Shown: piece after piece, positions 41,570 to 51,265 of the stretch | Layout of the letters: each line of letters opens with the position of its first letter | How positions within the stretch are numbered: the first letter of the stretch is position 1 | Origin: Spongiibacter taiwanensis | GTDB lineage: Bacteria > Pseudomonadota > Gammaproteobacteria > Pseudomonadales > Spongiibacteraceae | Reading direction: 5' to 3' | NCBI RefSeq assembly: GCF_023702635.1 | Contig: NZ_CP098455.1 | Coordinates: 1,798,001 to 1,862,000, forward strand | Length of the DNA stretch: 64,000 nucleotides | Position numbers and translations under genes: made by a program | The notes under the pieces: generated by a model | Told to the model about the DNA's origin: nothing | What the model saw: the letters and a program-made list of their open reading frames with translations, nothing else | The model's database searches: none

Positions 41570-44500
41570 TGGCGTTTACCTGAACAGCCTGACTGACTTG
41601 GCTAATGGCCTGCAGCAGCTGGGTCTCCTGGTAGGGTTTACCCAGAAATTGCTGGACACCCAGGGCATCGGCGCGCTGCCGGTGTTTTTCGCCGGTGCGC
41701 GAGCTGATCATAATGACCGGAATATCCTGGGTACGCGGGTTACCCCGCAGACGCACCAGCACTTCAAAGCCATCCATCCGCGGCATCTCAATATCCAGCA
41801 GCACCACATCCGGCAGGCGTTCTATATCCTGCACCAGAGTCACCGCTTCCATCCCGTCCCGGGCCAGCAGTACATCCATTCGTTGGCGCTCGAGCAGGCG
41901 CGAAGTGACCTTGCGCACGGTGACCGAGTCGTCCACCACCATCACCAGAAGATTACCGCTGACGGGCTGGGCGGGCAGCCTGGCGTCGTCGCCTGCTTGC
42001 AGCCGGCGGGCGGAGTCGGCCCGAATGGCGGCGAGCATATCCAGAATGACCACCACCTGGCCGTCCCCCATCACCGCCGCACCAGACAGCGCCGGCACCG
42101 AAGCAAATTGCGGCCCGAGTGACTTCACCACGACTTCCCGTGATCCCATCAGCGAATCCACCTGAACCGCCGTTGGTGGCTCAGCATTACGAATCAGCAG
42201 CACCGGCTTCAGGTCTACCTGCCCCTCCAGCTTGGGTGTGGCCTGGCCCACCAAACCGCCGAGATAACGCAGGTGATATTGCTGGCCAGCATATTCAAAC
42301 AGGTGGAGGTCGTCCTGGTAGTAAACCTCCAGCTCGTACGGGCTGACCCGCACGATCCCTTCAATGTTGTTGAGGGGCACCGCATACGGCTCGCCGGCGG
42401 CACTGACCATCAGGGCCCGGTTGACCGACACCGTAAAGGGCAGGCGAACCTCAAAGCGGGTGCCGCGACCGGCCTCGGTGCGAATATCAATGGTGCCGCC
42501 CAGCTGTTTGATCTCGGCGCGCACCACATCCATGCCCACACCCCGCCCGGATATCTGGGTCAGATTGCTGGCGGTACTGAAACCGGCATGGAAAATGTAC
42601 TCCAGCAACTGGCGCTCACTGAGGACTGCATCCTCGGTGATCAGCCCCATCTTCAGGGCCTTGTCGCGCACCGCCGCCAGGTTGACCCCGCCGCCATCAT
42701 CGCTGATCGCAATCACCACGTCGCCACCCTGGCGATCAAAGCGCATGGCCACTTCGCCGGCCGCCGCCTTGCCCGCTGCCAGCCGCGCGGCCTCGGGCTC
42801 AATCCCGTGGTCAATCGAGTTGCGCAGCATGTGCTCCAGGGCCGGAATAATCCGCTCCAGCACCCGGCGGTCCATCTCGCCGTCGGCGTTATACACCTTA
42901 AACTCCACCCGTTTGCCCAACTCACTGGCAAGCTGGCGGACCCCGCGACGCAGCCGGGGTACCATGCGGGAGAAGTGAACCATCTGGGAACGCATCAAGC
43001 CTTCCTGAAGGTCGGCATGAATCCGGGATTGCTGCAGCAGCAGGGTTTCCATGTCCCGGCTCTTTTCCAGCAAAGTGCTGCGCAGGTCCGTCAAATCCGA
43101 CGCCGACTCCAGCAAGGAGCGGGAGTACTGTTGCAATTGGGAATAGCGGTCAAACTCCAGCGGATCAAAGCCGTCAGCCCCCTCGCTGCCAACCTGCTCC
43201 TGGCGGAACAGAATCTGGGCCTCGGTCTCCATATCCATCCGCCGCACCTGATCCTGGAGGCGCTCGACGGTAATTTCCATTTCTTCCAGTGACGCCTGAA
43301 TTTCGCCAACCTGCTCTTCGCTCCGGGCGCGAGATATCGAGGTCTCACCCGCCAGGTTGATCAGCCGTTCCAGCAACTGGGACGAAACCTTGATCATTTC
43401 CTGGGGACCGCGCAGCGGCGCCAGCCCCGTTCCCTCTTCCTCGCCACCCACCAGCAGCGCGTCGCTTTGCTTGGGCTGTGCTTTGGGCGCAAACGCCTTC
43501 GCAAAATCGAATTCAGCCAAATCGCTGTGGCGGGCCTCGGGCTCGGCCGAGACCGGTGCGACAGACACTGACGCGGGCTGTCTGGCCCCATCGACCATCT
43601 GCACCAACTGATCCTGGTACTGGTTTAACTGCGCCAGCAAGGCCGGGTGATCTTGTTCACTTTGCCCGAGCGCGTCGGTAATCGCCGTCTCAAATTCGTG
43701 GCTGACATCCCCCAGCGCAGACAGTCCTGCGAGCCGGGCCCCGCCTTTGAGGGTATGCAGGCTGCGCTGAATTTTATCCAGCGCGCTCAAATCCTGGCCA
43801 TTCTCTGACCAGCTGTGAATGGACTGGTCGATGACCTCAAGCAAATCACCCGCTTCCTCCAGGAAGACCTGCAGGATTTCAGGATCCATATCGTCATCGA
43901 ACAGGCCCGGCGTCATCTCAGCCACCCGCTCAGGCGCCGTGTCGGGCACCATCTCGGGCGCTATCTCGGACATAGTCTCGTCGACGTGAAGCCCATCACC
44001 GTCAGGCTCGACAGCATCCGCCGGCAGCGCGCTGTCCACATCAATGGTGGTCACATCCACCACGTCGGCAGCCTCGGTTTCATCAACCTCTTCCACCGGA
44101 AACAGGGGTGGCTCACCGCTTGTCGCGGGATCAAAATCGCGCATCCGCGCCAGCAGCTCGGCGTTTTCGCTGGGGGCCTGTTCAGCGGCAATCTGATTAA
44201 GCTGCTCGACCAATTGATCGACCGCCTCAGCGGCCAGGGCCGTTAGCGCGTCGGCAACCGGGTCTTCGGCATGACCCAGTAAAACCTGCAAGGCGTGGCT
44301 GAGTTCGGCAATCGCCTCCGCGCCCATTTCTTCGGCGCGATAGGCAAAGCCCCCCAGTCCCGGCGCGATGCGACGCAGCTGTTCCGCAGAGCCAATCTGA
44401 CCACTGGCCAACTGGTCGCCAATAAGCAGCAACTCATCACCAAAACTGGCCAGAAAACTGTTCAACGCGCCCGGTGCAAGCTGCCCTTCCTGGCTGTTGT

Positions 44501-47297
44501 AGGCTGACATTTCTGCCTGAGACAACATCTCGGCCGACAACTCTTCCAAGCGTTGAAGCAGTTCAGCCGGGGTGCGCAAGGCGCTGAGGGGTTGCCGCCG
44601 CAGGGATTCGGTGAGGCCGCGGCTATAGTCAACCACGTCCTTCATCATCGCGATCAGCGCCTCGTCGGCGGCGATCCGCATGGAGCGCAGTTCCTTGACC
44701 AAGCCCTCAAGGGGTGTGACCAGGTTGGCGATCGCCCACACCTCGGCCATGTTCGATGCACCCTTCAAGGTATGCAGCGCCCGCTGAACCGCGTCGGTCA
44801 GGGTTACCGGGTAACTGTCTACCTCCGCCAGATACTCTTCGAGCAGCGTCAGGTGGGTGTCGGCCTCATTAATAAAGATCCCCAGCAGGCTGTCATCCGC
44901 CGGCGGCTCCGACAGCACCTCTGGATATTCGATCGCTTCCTCAGGTGCCGCTTCGCCCTCGGGCGCGTCGCCGTCCTGTGCGGACACGAGCGGCAGCACT
45001 GTGGCCTCCTCCGCGGACAGCGCCGGAGACTGCTGCTCGGTGAGGACTTTGGCCTCTTGAATCAAGGCATCAAGCTCGCTGCTGCCGGGGCCAAACAAGC
45101 CCTGCCGGAACGCTTGCAACAGGTCTGGCGTCAGCGCCGCCGCGGCCTCAACCACGGCCAAGCGGGGCCCATCCATGGCAAAGCGGCCATCGATCACCCG
45201 ATTGAGCATGTTTTCCACCGCCCAACCCAGCTCACCAACCTGATCAGCCTGCACCATGCGGCCACTGCCCTTCAGGGTGTGGAAGGCCCGCCGGACGTCA
45301 GCGAGGGTGTCGGCATTATCGAGCTGGCCATGCCAGGCGGGCAGTAACTCCGCCAGGCGCGCCAATACCTCGCCCGCCTCTTCCAAAAACACCTCGGCGA
45401 TTTCCGGGTCGACCCCATCGGGGTAGTGATGTAGCTGACCAGCCTCACCTTCCGTCACCGCCTCGCCAGATGACGCCTCATCAAATGGGGGCTGGGCTAT
45501 TTCAGCTGCGGGCTCGTGAATCTGGTCAGGGGCCGCATTCGCTTCGTCGCCGGCCCCGGGCGCCGCTTCGGTAATGGCTCCTGTCTCTGCACCGACCTCG
45601 CCCTGCCCTTGCGGGGGCAGCTCGGCCGGAGCAAAAACCAGCTCCGCTATACCGTCTGCAGCACTCAGAGGATCACTCACGGGGTAACCGAGGCGAGCAA
45701 CACATTCCTCGGCCACGGCCATCAGTGCACCGTCTTCCGCATCAGAACTGCTGACAATGCGCTCGAGGTAGTAGTCGATTGCGGCTATCGCGTCTGCCAG
45801 CGCATCAAGCTCTTCCCAACCGGGCTGGAAGCCGGCTTTCAAGAGCCTTTCGTCGATGAACACCAGACAGCGCGCCAAGACCGCCGCCGGGCGGTTCAGC
45901 TCGGCCAGGTTCAAGGCGGCAACCAACTGGGCTAGCTGTGCGGGCAGCTGACCAATGGTATCGAGGGTAAATTTGTCGGCGACAAAACTGAGCAATTGCT
46001 CCTGGGCATCGGCCAACACCTCCCGGCTTTGAGCAGACAGCGCCTGCAGGGCCGAATCCAACTCCAGTTGCGCCTCGGGATCACTGCGGAACAGGGTTGT
46101 GCGGGGAAGTTCTCGCTCAGCGGCAAGAGTATCCGCCAGCAGTACCAGGGTTTTGGCCGCGTTCTGTTGCTGCTCGACGGCCAGCTCAGCGCCGAACAGC
46201 GGCGCCATGGCATCAAGGGAGTGAAGCACTTCCCCGGCACCAATGATCGCCAAGGCGTCCGACATTTCCCGCAGATCAAAGCGCCCCGGATGAAACTCGC
46301 CATTCTCCAGGCGCTCGGCAAGCAAGCGCATATCGGCGGCTATACCCGCGGCCACCTTAGTGAGGGCCTCCGCGGCCGCCGCATTCTCCAGATTAACGTC
46401 GCGGTCGGCCAACACCTTGTCCAACACAAACAGGCGCTGAACCTCAGTGACAAAACGAGATTCGCCCGGCGAACAGGCGACGTAAAACAACACATCTTTA
46501 ATCAGCGACTGATTCAACGGCGCCTGAGCCGCTTCGGCGCCCAGCTCGGCAAGCAGCCCCAGGGCCGAGCCCAGCCGAACCATAATGGCATCCACCGCAC
46601 TGCAACTGACTACTGACTCATTCGCCAGCCCCTCAAACAGCGCCAGCGAGGCCAGCCACAGCGATTCTTGGGGCGTGCCCGCGCACAGGCGGGTGGCCCG
46701 GCCGGCGACTTTCGCCATGTAGGTCACGCTGTTTTCCGGCGCTTCGCCGCGTTCCCAGGCGGCCAGGGCCAGGCGGTACATTTGCCGCAACTTCCCCGCC
46801 AACTCGATAAAACTCGTGTCGCTTAAGTCGGCAGGGCGCTGACTGTAATTCAAAGGGTCTTTGATTTCGGGGGTAAACAGCAGTGTTGACGATAACAGCG
46901 GCCGGTCCATCACCGAGCGCAGTTCGTTAAACATAATCATCAACGACGCCGGCAGCTCCCAGCGCGAGCGACGCAAGCGAGCCAGATAGGCCGGCACCTC
47001 ATCGCATAAGACCTGCAGCACCTGAATACGCCGGAGCCGCTGCTGCTCGGTCAGCGCATTGTCGTCGAGGTTGGCGACGCATTCGGCCATTTCATTGAGC
47101 AAGCGCTGCGCGCCGCTAAATTCGATCATCCGCAGGCTGCCACGGGCCTGAAGCAACAAACCCTCAGCCCGCTCCAAGGCAATATCGGCAGCGGAGTCGT
47201 GCAGATACTCCCCCAATGCCGACGCGCACTGGGCCAGGTTGGCGGCGATTTCGCCGGCTACCCAGTCAAGTGCGACATAATCCCGATGATCAATCAT
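41562..47297 (-). CDS. chpA: Hybrid chemotaxis histidine kinase ChpA
   Basis: 1911 residues, shorter than the 2472 of P. aeruginosa ChpA. N-terminal third: Hpt-like domains that lack the phospho-His. Three canonical Hpt sites follow: FHTLKGSGRM (about residue 673), LHTLKGASNM (about 840) and LHTLKGGARL (about 1180). Another Hpt-like domain (RRIAPGLGGFAYRAEEMG) has no His. Then the CheA dimerisation region, HATPase (LEHMLRNSIDHGIEPEAA, ISDDGGGVNLAAV, SGRGVGMDVV), a CheW domain (about 1670-1770) and a C-terminal receiver (VMVVDDSVTVRKV, LLDIEMPRMDG). It phosphorylates PilG and PilH to control type IV pilus extension and cAMP. It starts 21 bases after pilJ. Confidence 0.95.
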   Translation of the reverse strand: MIDHRDYVALDWVAGEIAANLAQCASALGEYLHDSAADIALERAEGLLLQARGSLRMIEFSGAQRLLNEMAECVANLDDNALTEQQRLRRIQVLQVLCDEVPAYLARLRRSRWELPASLMIMFNELRSVMDRPLLSSTLLFTPEIKDPLNYSQRPADLSDTSFIELAGKLRQMYRLALAAWERGEAPENSVTYMAKVAGRATRLCAGTPQESLWLASLALFEGLANESVVSCSAVDAIMVRLGSALGLLAELGAEAAQAPLNQSLIKDVLFYVACSPGESRFVTEVQRLFVLDKVLADRDVNLENAAAAEALTKVAAGIAADMRLLAERLENGEFHPGRFDLREMSDALAIIGAGEVLHSLDAMAPLFGAELAVEQQQNAAKTLVLLADTLAAERELPRTTLFRSDPEAQLELDSALQALSAQSREVLADAQEQLLSFVADKFTLDTIGQLPAQLAQLVAALNLAELNRPAAVLARCLVFIDERLLKAGFQPGWEELDALADAIAAIDYYLERIVSSSDAEDGALMAVAEECVARLGYPVSDPLSAADGIAELVFAPAELPPQGQGEVGAETGAITEAAPGAGDEANAAPDQIHEPAAEIAQPPFDEASSGEAVTEGEAGQLHHYPDGVDPEIAEVFLEEAGEVLARLAELLPAWHGQLDNADTLADVRRAFHTLKGSGRMVQADQVGELGWAVENMLNRVIDGRFAMDGPRLAVVEAAAALTPDLLQAFRQGLFGPGSSELDALIQEAKVLTEQQSPALSAEEATVLPLVSAQDGDAPEGEAAPEEAIEYPEVLSEPPADDSLLGIFINEADTHLTLLEEYLAEVDSYPVTLTDAVQRALHTLKGASNMAEVWAIANLVTPLEGLVKELRSMRIAADEALIAMMKDVVDYSRGLTESLRRQPLSALRTPAELLQRLEELSAEMLSQAEMSAYNSQEGQLAPGALNSFLASFGDELLLIGDQLASGQIGSAEQLRRIAPGLGGFAYRAEEMGAEAIAELSHALQVLLGHAEDPVADALTALAAEAVDQLVEQLNQIAAEQAPSENAELLARMRDFDPATSGEPPLFPVEEVDETEAADVVDVTTIDVDSALPADAVEPDGDGLHVDETMSEIAPEMVPDTAPERVAEMTPGLFDDDMDPEILQVFLEEAGDLLEVIDQSIHSWSENGQDLSALDKIQRSLHTLKGGARLAGLSALGDVSHEFETAITDALGQSEQDHPALLAQLNQYQDQLVQMVDGARQPASVSVAPVSAEPEARHSDLAEFDFAKAFAPKAQPKQSDALLVGGEEEGTGLAPLRGPQEMIKVSSQLLERLINLAGETSISRARSEEQVGEIQASLEEMEITVERLQDQVRRMDMETEAQILFRQEQVGSEGADGFDPLEFDRYSQLQQYSRSLLESASDLTDLRSTLLEKSRDMETLLLQQSRIHADLQEGLMRSQMVHFSRMVPRLRRGVRQLASELGKRVEFKVYNADGEMDRRVLERIIPALEHMLRNSIDHGIEPEAARLAAGKAAAGEVAMRFDRQGGDVVIAISDDGGGVNLAAVRDKALKMGLITEDAVLSERQLLEYIFHAGFSTASNLTQISGRGVGMDVVRAEIKQLGGTIDIRTEAGRGTRFEVRLPFTVSVNRALMVSAAGEPYAVPLNNIEGIVRVSPYELEVYYQDDLHLFEYAGQQYHLRYLGGLVGQATPKLEGQVDLKPVLLIRNAEPPTAVQVDSLMGSREVVVKSLGPQFASVPALSGAAVMGDGQVVVILDMLAAIRADSARRLQAGDDARLPAQPVSGNLLVMVVDDSVTVRKVTSRLLERQRMDVLLARDGMEAVTLVQDIERLPDVVLLDIEMPRMDGFEVLVRLRGNPRTQDIPVIMISSRTGEKHRQRADALGVQQFLGKPYQETQLLQAISQVSQAVQVNANE

Positions 47298-47318
47298 GAG
47301 TCGCTCCGGCAGCCCCGA

Positions 47319-49352
47319 TTAGCTGCCCTGCTCCGGCAGCGTGAAGCCCGCTACCGAGCTGCGCAGGTCGTTGGTCATTTCCGCCAGGGCACCAATCGAG
47401 CGCGCGGTTTCGGTGGAACCTGCCGAAGTCTGCGAGGTAATCTCCTGGATAACTTTCATCGTGCTGGAAATTTGACCAGCCGATTCCGCCTGGTCCGCCG
47501 CCGCGCTGGAGATGTTCTGGATCAGTTCCGCCAGTTCCTGGGAAACCGTCTCGATTTCGGTCAGGGCCGCGCCCGCGTCCTGTGCCAGGCGGGCACCGCG
47601 AACCACCTCGGAGGTGGTTTGCTCCATCGAAATAACCGCCTCGTTGGTGTCGGACTGGATCGTTTTTACCAGCGCCTCAATCTGTTTGGTCGCCCCGGAA
47701 GAACGCTCCGCAAGGCGCTGTACCTCGTCGGCAACCACCGCGAAGCCCCGGCCGGCGTCACCGGCCATCGACGCCTGAATCGCCGCGTTAAGTGCCAGAA
47801 TGTTGGTCTGGTCAGCAATGTCGTTGATCAAGGATACGATGTCGCCGATCTCCTGGGAGGACTCACCCAGTCGCTTGATCCGCTTCGACGTTTCCTGGAT
47901 CTGCTCGCGAATGTTATCCATGCCTTTGATCGTATTCTGCACCACCTCGGCGCCGGTATTGGCGATGGCTACCGAGCGCTGTGCTACCGCGGCAGAGTCC
48001 CGGGCGTTGGAGGATACCTTGTCGATACTCACCGCCATTTCGGTGATCGCCGCCGACGCACCGGCTATTTCCTGGGCCTGGCTCTCTGAAGCCTGAGCCA
48101 GGTTCAGGGCGGTGGACTGTGACGCCTGGGCCGCAGAGGACACGCTCACGGCGGTATCGTTAATCTGCGAAACCAGTACCCGCAGCTGGTCAATGGTGTA
48201 GTTGATCGAGTCGGCAATGGCACCGGTAAAATCTTCGGTAACCGTGGCCGAGGTGGTCAGGTCCCCGTCGGCAAGATCCGCCAGCTCGTCCAGCAGACGC
48301 AAGATCGCAGTCTGGTTTCGCTCATTGGTTTCGGCGGTTTCACGCAAACGCTGCTGGGCATTCTGTACCGACTGCCAACCCAGCAGGCCCAGCGAGATCA
48401 CGATCAGGCCAACAAATAGCAATGCCGTTAGCACCGACAGGGGTCGCTTGTCTTCCAATGCGGCGATCGCCGCCGACAATTGGGTACTGATTTGGGTAAT
48501 CTGAGGGACATCCACCACAATGGCGTTAGCGGCCTGGGCCGAACGCAGCAACTGAGGCGAAATCGCGAAAACCTGCTCCATCGACTCACTGATGGTGGCG
48601 TAGCTTGCCACCATCTCGCTCAATAGCGCCCGTGCCCGCGCATTGTTCACGCGCTTCACATTCAGGCTGCTATCACCACTGAGCATGGCCGCCTGAACAC
48701 CAGCAAACAGCGAGGTATCCTCTTTAAACTGCTGAGCCGCCTGTTCGGCACCCGCATCGCCGGCAATGATCCGGTCGATGTTGCGGCCAATTCGCTCGGC
48801 CAGCCAGATCTGGCGTTGGGCCACGGCAACCTGATCAGCATCGCCACCATTGCTCAGCAGAATATCGACAACTTCGCCGTAACCGCTTTGAATGGAGGGC
48901 AGCAGCTGATCCAGCTGATCGGCAACCATGTTCAGCAACACAATCCGGTCGCGGTTTCCAATGATCGTTTGCACCGAACCATCGAGTCTGGCCCAGAGCT
49001 GATTCAACTCGCTGATTTCCTCGGCCAGCATGCCCGAGGGCGAGGGCAGCTCGCGACTGCCTTCACTGAGTTGCTTGCGCACCGCATTAAAGTTCGCACT
49101 GGCGCTGGCGAGTTCATCAAAGGCGGTAGCAGAACCTGACGCCGCTTCCCGCGAGCTGTTGGCAATCTGCTGCGCGTACAGTCGCATCTCGCCGCTGAGC
49201 TCCAGATAGCGCTGATCGTAGCCCGCATCCCGAAGAATAATGAAGGTGTTCAGGCCCGCACCCACAAACCCGATGAGGATCAGTATGACCAGCACACTAA
49301 CCGCCCGGTTTGTTCGCAGTCGCGTCAAGGCGCCCTGATTGAATGTTTTCAT
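47319..49352 (-). CDS. pilJ: Type IV pilus methyl-accepting chemoreceptor PilJ
   Basis: 677 residues with TM1 (about 19-41, [20 protein letters not shown]), a large periplasmic sensor of about 260 residues, TM2 (about 305-330, [20 protein letters not shown]), HAMP and a long coiled-coil signalling domain with the hairpin tip ([20 protein letters not shown], then [22 protein letters not shown] in part). PilJ senses surface contact or pilin and activates ChpA. No CheR (PilK) or CheB (ChpB) gene is present in this operon, so methylation must come from elsewhere or be absent. ATG at 49352 is fine. It follows pilI by 45 bases. Confidence 0.95.
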   Translation of the reverse strand: MKTFNQGALTRLRTNRAVSVLVILILIGFVGAGLNTFIILRDAGYDQRYLELSGEMRLYAQQIANSSREAASGSATAFDELASASANFNAVRKQLSEGSRELPSPSGMLAEEISELNQLWARLDGSVQTIIGNRDRIVLLNMVADQLDQLLPSIQSGYGEVVDILLSNGGDADQVAVAQRQIWLAERIGRNIDRIIAGDAGAEQAAQQFKEDTSLFAGVQAAMLSGDSSLNVKRVNNARARALLSEMVASYATISESMEQVFAISPQLLRSAQAANAIVVDVPQITQISTQLSAAIAALEDKRPLSVLTALLFVGLIVISLGLLGWQSVQNAQQRLRETAETNERNQTAILRLLDELADLADGDLTTSATVTEDFTGAIADSINYTIDQLRVLVSQINDTAVSVSSAAQASQSTALNLAQASESQAQEIAGASAAITEMAVSIDKVSSNARDSAAVAQRSVAIANTGAEVVQNTIKGMDNIREQIQETSKRIKRLGESSQEIGDIVSLINDIADQTNILALNAAIQASMAGDAGRGFAVVADEVQRLAERSSGATKQIEALVKTIQSDTNEAVISMEQTTSEVVRGARLAQDAGAALTEIETVSQELAELIQNISSAAADQAESAGQISSTMKVIQEITSQTSAGSTETARSIGALAEMTNDLRSSVAGFTLPEQGS

Positions 49353-49397
49353 TTACCCCAACTCCAGCAGGTTTGAATGTGTGAAATAACCGGCTGC

Positions 49398-49934
49398 CTA
49401 GGCGGCAACCTGGAAAAAATCTCTGTCGTTCAGCAAGCGGTTGGGGCGAAAGACCAGCCACTCACGATCGCCCTGGCGGTAACTGCCGCGCAAGTACTTG
49501 CCCAAAGCCGAATCCGACGGCCCCTCGCCATCGGCATACAGACTGCTGTCAAAGTGCTGCATGCCCAGCACCTCTTCAACAATCAGTCCGGTATAAATCT
49601 CGTCCCGTTCCAACACCAGGACCCTGCCCCGCAAGCAAGGCGCCATGCCCAGAAATGCACTCAAATCAATTAGCGGCAGCAGACGGCCACGCACATTAGC
49701 CACCCCGCGCACCCAGCTCTGCACACCGGGGAGACGGGTCGCTAATGGCTCGTGAAGCACTTCAGTGATATCGCCCATCGGGGCAACGCAGTACTGGCCG
49801 CCGACACGAAAACCGATGCCACTCCAGGCGGAGGCGCGATTGTCACGTTGGCTCGGCAGCGACAGCTCGGCCGCCTGAGCCAGTGCGGCCATTTCGCAGA
49901 GGTAGTGAAAGGAAGTGTGTGCTGAGTCGCTCAC
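49398..49934 (-). CDS. pilI: CheW-like adapter PilI
   Basis: 178 residues with the CheW fold: GIGFRVGGQYCVAPMGDITEVL, GVANVRGRLLPLIDLSAFLG and VLVLERDEIYTGLIVEEVLGM. It couples PilJ to ChpA. It starts with GTG at 49934, seven bases past the pilH stop, and sits in the standard order pilG-pilH-pilI-pilJ. Nothing unusual. Confidence 0.95.
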   Translation of the reverse strand: MSDSAHTSFHYLCEMAALAQAAELSLPSQRDNRASAWSGIGFRVGGQYCVAPMGDITEVLHEPLATRLPGVQSWVRGVANVRGRLLPLIDLSAFLGMAPCLRGRVLVLERDEIYTGLIVEEVLGMQHFDSSLYADGEGPSDSALGKYLRGSYRQGDREWLVFRPNRLLNDRDFFQVAA

Positions 49935-49941
49935 CGTCTGT

Positions 49942-50304
49942 TCAGCCCATTACCGAACGAATCTCGTTAATCAGGGCGCGGGCATCTACCGGCTTGGTCA
50001 AGTAGCCTTTCGCTCCCTGACGCTGCCCCCACAGGCGGTCTGTTTCCTGATCTTTGGTGGTCACAATAATGACGGGGATACTGCTGGTGTCGGGATCCCG
50101 ACTCAGTTGGCGGGTGGCCTGAAAGCCGTTGAGCCCCGGCATGACAATATCCATCAGCACCAAATCGGGCTGCTCGGCCTTGGCCATCGCAACGCCCTGC
50201 TCGCCATTTTCGGCGGTGAGCACCTGAAACCCGTTTTTATTGAGGATTTCAGTCATCTTAAAAATTTCAGTGGGCGAATCGTCAACAATCAAAACCCGCG
50301 GCAT
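49942..50304 (-). CDS. pilH: Response regulator PilH
   Basis: 120 residues, a single receiver domain with no output: PRVLIVDDSPTEIFKM, phospho-Asp in LVLMDIVMPGLNG (about 52), VTTKDQE and GAKGYLTKPVD. PilH opposes PilG and acts as a phosphate sink or controls retraction. ATG at 50304 follows GGAGGAAAGA; a TTG 12 bases upstream is rejected. Length matches PilH of Pseudomonas (121). Confidence 0.95.
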   Translation of the reverse strand: MPRVLIVDDSPTEIFKMTEILNKNGFQVLTAENGEQGVAMAKAEQPDLVLMDIVMPGLNGFQATRQLSRDPDTSSIPVIIVTTKDQETDRLWGQRQGAKGYLTKPVDARALINEIRSVMG

Positions 50305-50517
50305 TCTTTCCTCCAAACTACCGGCACTCTCGGCGTTCCGCCTAGGCGGCTCCGCCGATTTCCATGGCGCCTGCTGCGCCTTGCATTAAGACTTCGCACT
50401 GCATCAGGGCCGCCCCTAATTGCCGAAAGGGTCACACTGACCGGGCTGGACCGAATGGGGCTACCACCAACGAACGCGAATCGTCTCACATGATAACAAG
50501 CATGTTGTTAGCAAGGA

Positions 50518-50910
50518 TTATGCCTGAGCCTGGGAGACGTGGGCATTGATGGCATCGAGCAGCTCGACCTTGCTGAAAGGCTTGGTCAAATACTGATCTG
50601 AACCAACGATCCGCCCTTTTGCCTTGTCGAAAAGACCATCTTTACTTGACAACATGATGACGGGAGTCGATTTGAATTCACTATTATTCTTGATGAGGGC
50701 GCAGGTTTGATAGCCATCCAGCCGGGGCATCATGATGTCCACAAAGATGATATCGGGTTTGGTGTCTGCAATTTTGGCGAGGGCATCAAAACCATCGATT
50801 GCGGTCACCACGGTGCAACCTTCTTTTGCCAACAAGGTTTCTGTGGTGCGACGGATAGTCTTACTATCGTCAATAATCATCACTTTCAGATTTGAAAAAT
50901 CGGCATCCAT
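50518..50910 (-). CDS. pilG: Response regulator PilG
   Basis: 130 residues, one receiver domain: LKVMIIDDSKTIRRTTETLL, phospho-Asp in DIIFVDIMMPRLDGYQ (about 58), VIMLSSKDG, DQYLTKPFSK. PilG promotes pilus extension and cAMP signalling. ATG at 50910 follows AAGGG. First gene of the pil-chp operon; a 213-base gap separates it from pilH. Divergent from gshB, as in Pseudomonas. Confidence 0.95.
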   Translation of the reverse strand: MDADFSNLKVMIIDDSKTIRRTTETLLAKEGCTVVTAIDGFDALAKIADTKPDIIFVDIMMPRLDGYQTCALIKNNSEFKSTPVIMLSSKDGLFDKAKGRIVGSDQYLTKPFSKVELLDAINAHVSQAQA

Positions 50911-51265
50911 TGGTTTCGCCCTTAACGATCAGCTGAAAATACTGGGTTGCGGTCCTTCAACGACTACTGCGATGTCTTTATGTCAAAGCAGCCAACCGAC
51001 GGCTCATCCGTCTCAGGCCGCCTGCCACCCGCAGACACCTCACCCCGAAACCAACTTCCATACCGGTTTGGGAAATCCGAAATTGCGGCACTGGGCCACA
51101 TTACGCTAATTTAGCGCTCCTGACTTACAATAAGCGTCACTTTTAAACATCAAATGTAAGTCAGGGAAAACTCTCGCCATTGTGGCGCGCCAGCCCGCCC
51201 AAGTCTGACCCGGGCCGCACAGAAGTTCCCGACGCATTATTACCACCATAGAGACGGGGTACGCA
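50911..51265. other. Divergent pilG/gshB intergenic region
   Basis: No gene seen. It holds the promoters of pilG (minus) and gshB (plus) and two inverted repeats: CGCTAATTTAGCG at about 51104-51116 and the longer element at 51119-51165. The first 200 bases are otherwise featureless. Confidence 0.5.
51119..51165. repeat. 11-bp inverted repeat in the pilG/gshB promoter region
   Basis: CCTGACTTACA at 51119-51129 and its exact complement TGTAAGTCAGG at 51155-51165, with a 25-base AT-rich spacer. The arms are too far apart for a simple terminator; two operator half-sites or an RNA stem are both possible. Confidence 0.65.

Noticed and set aside
42273-43292. Plus-strand frame of 339 codons within chpA
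   Set aside because: Shadow of the ATPase and CheW region of chpA.
47199-48089. Plus-strand open frame across pilJ
   Set aside because: Shadow of the pilJ signalling domain; composition and no ribosome site.
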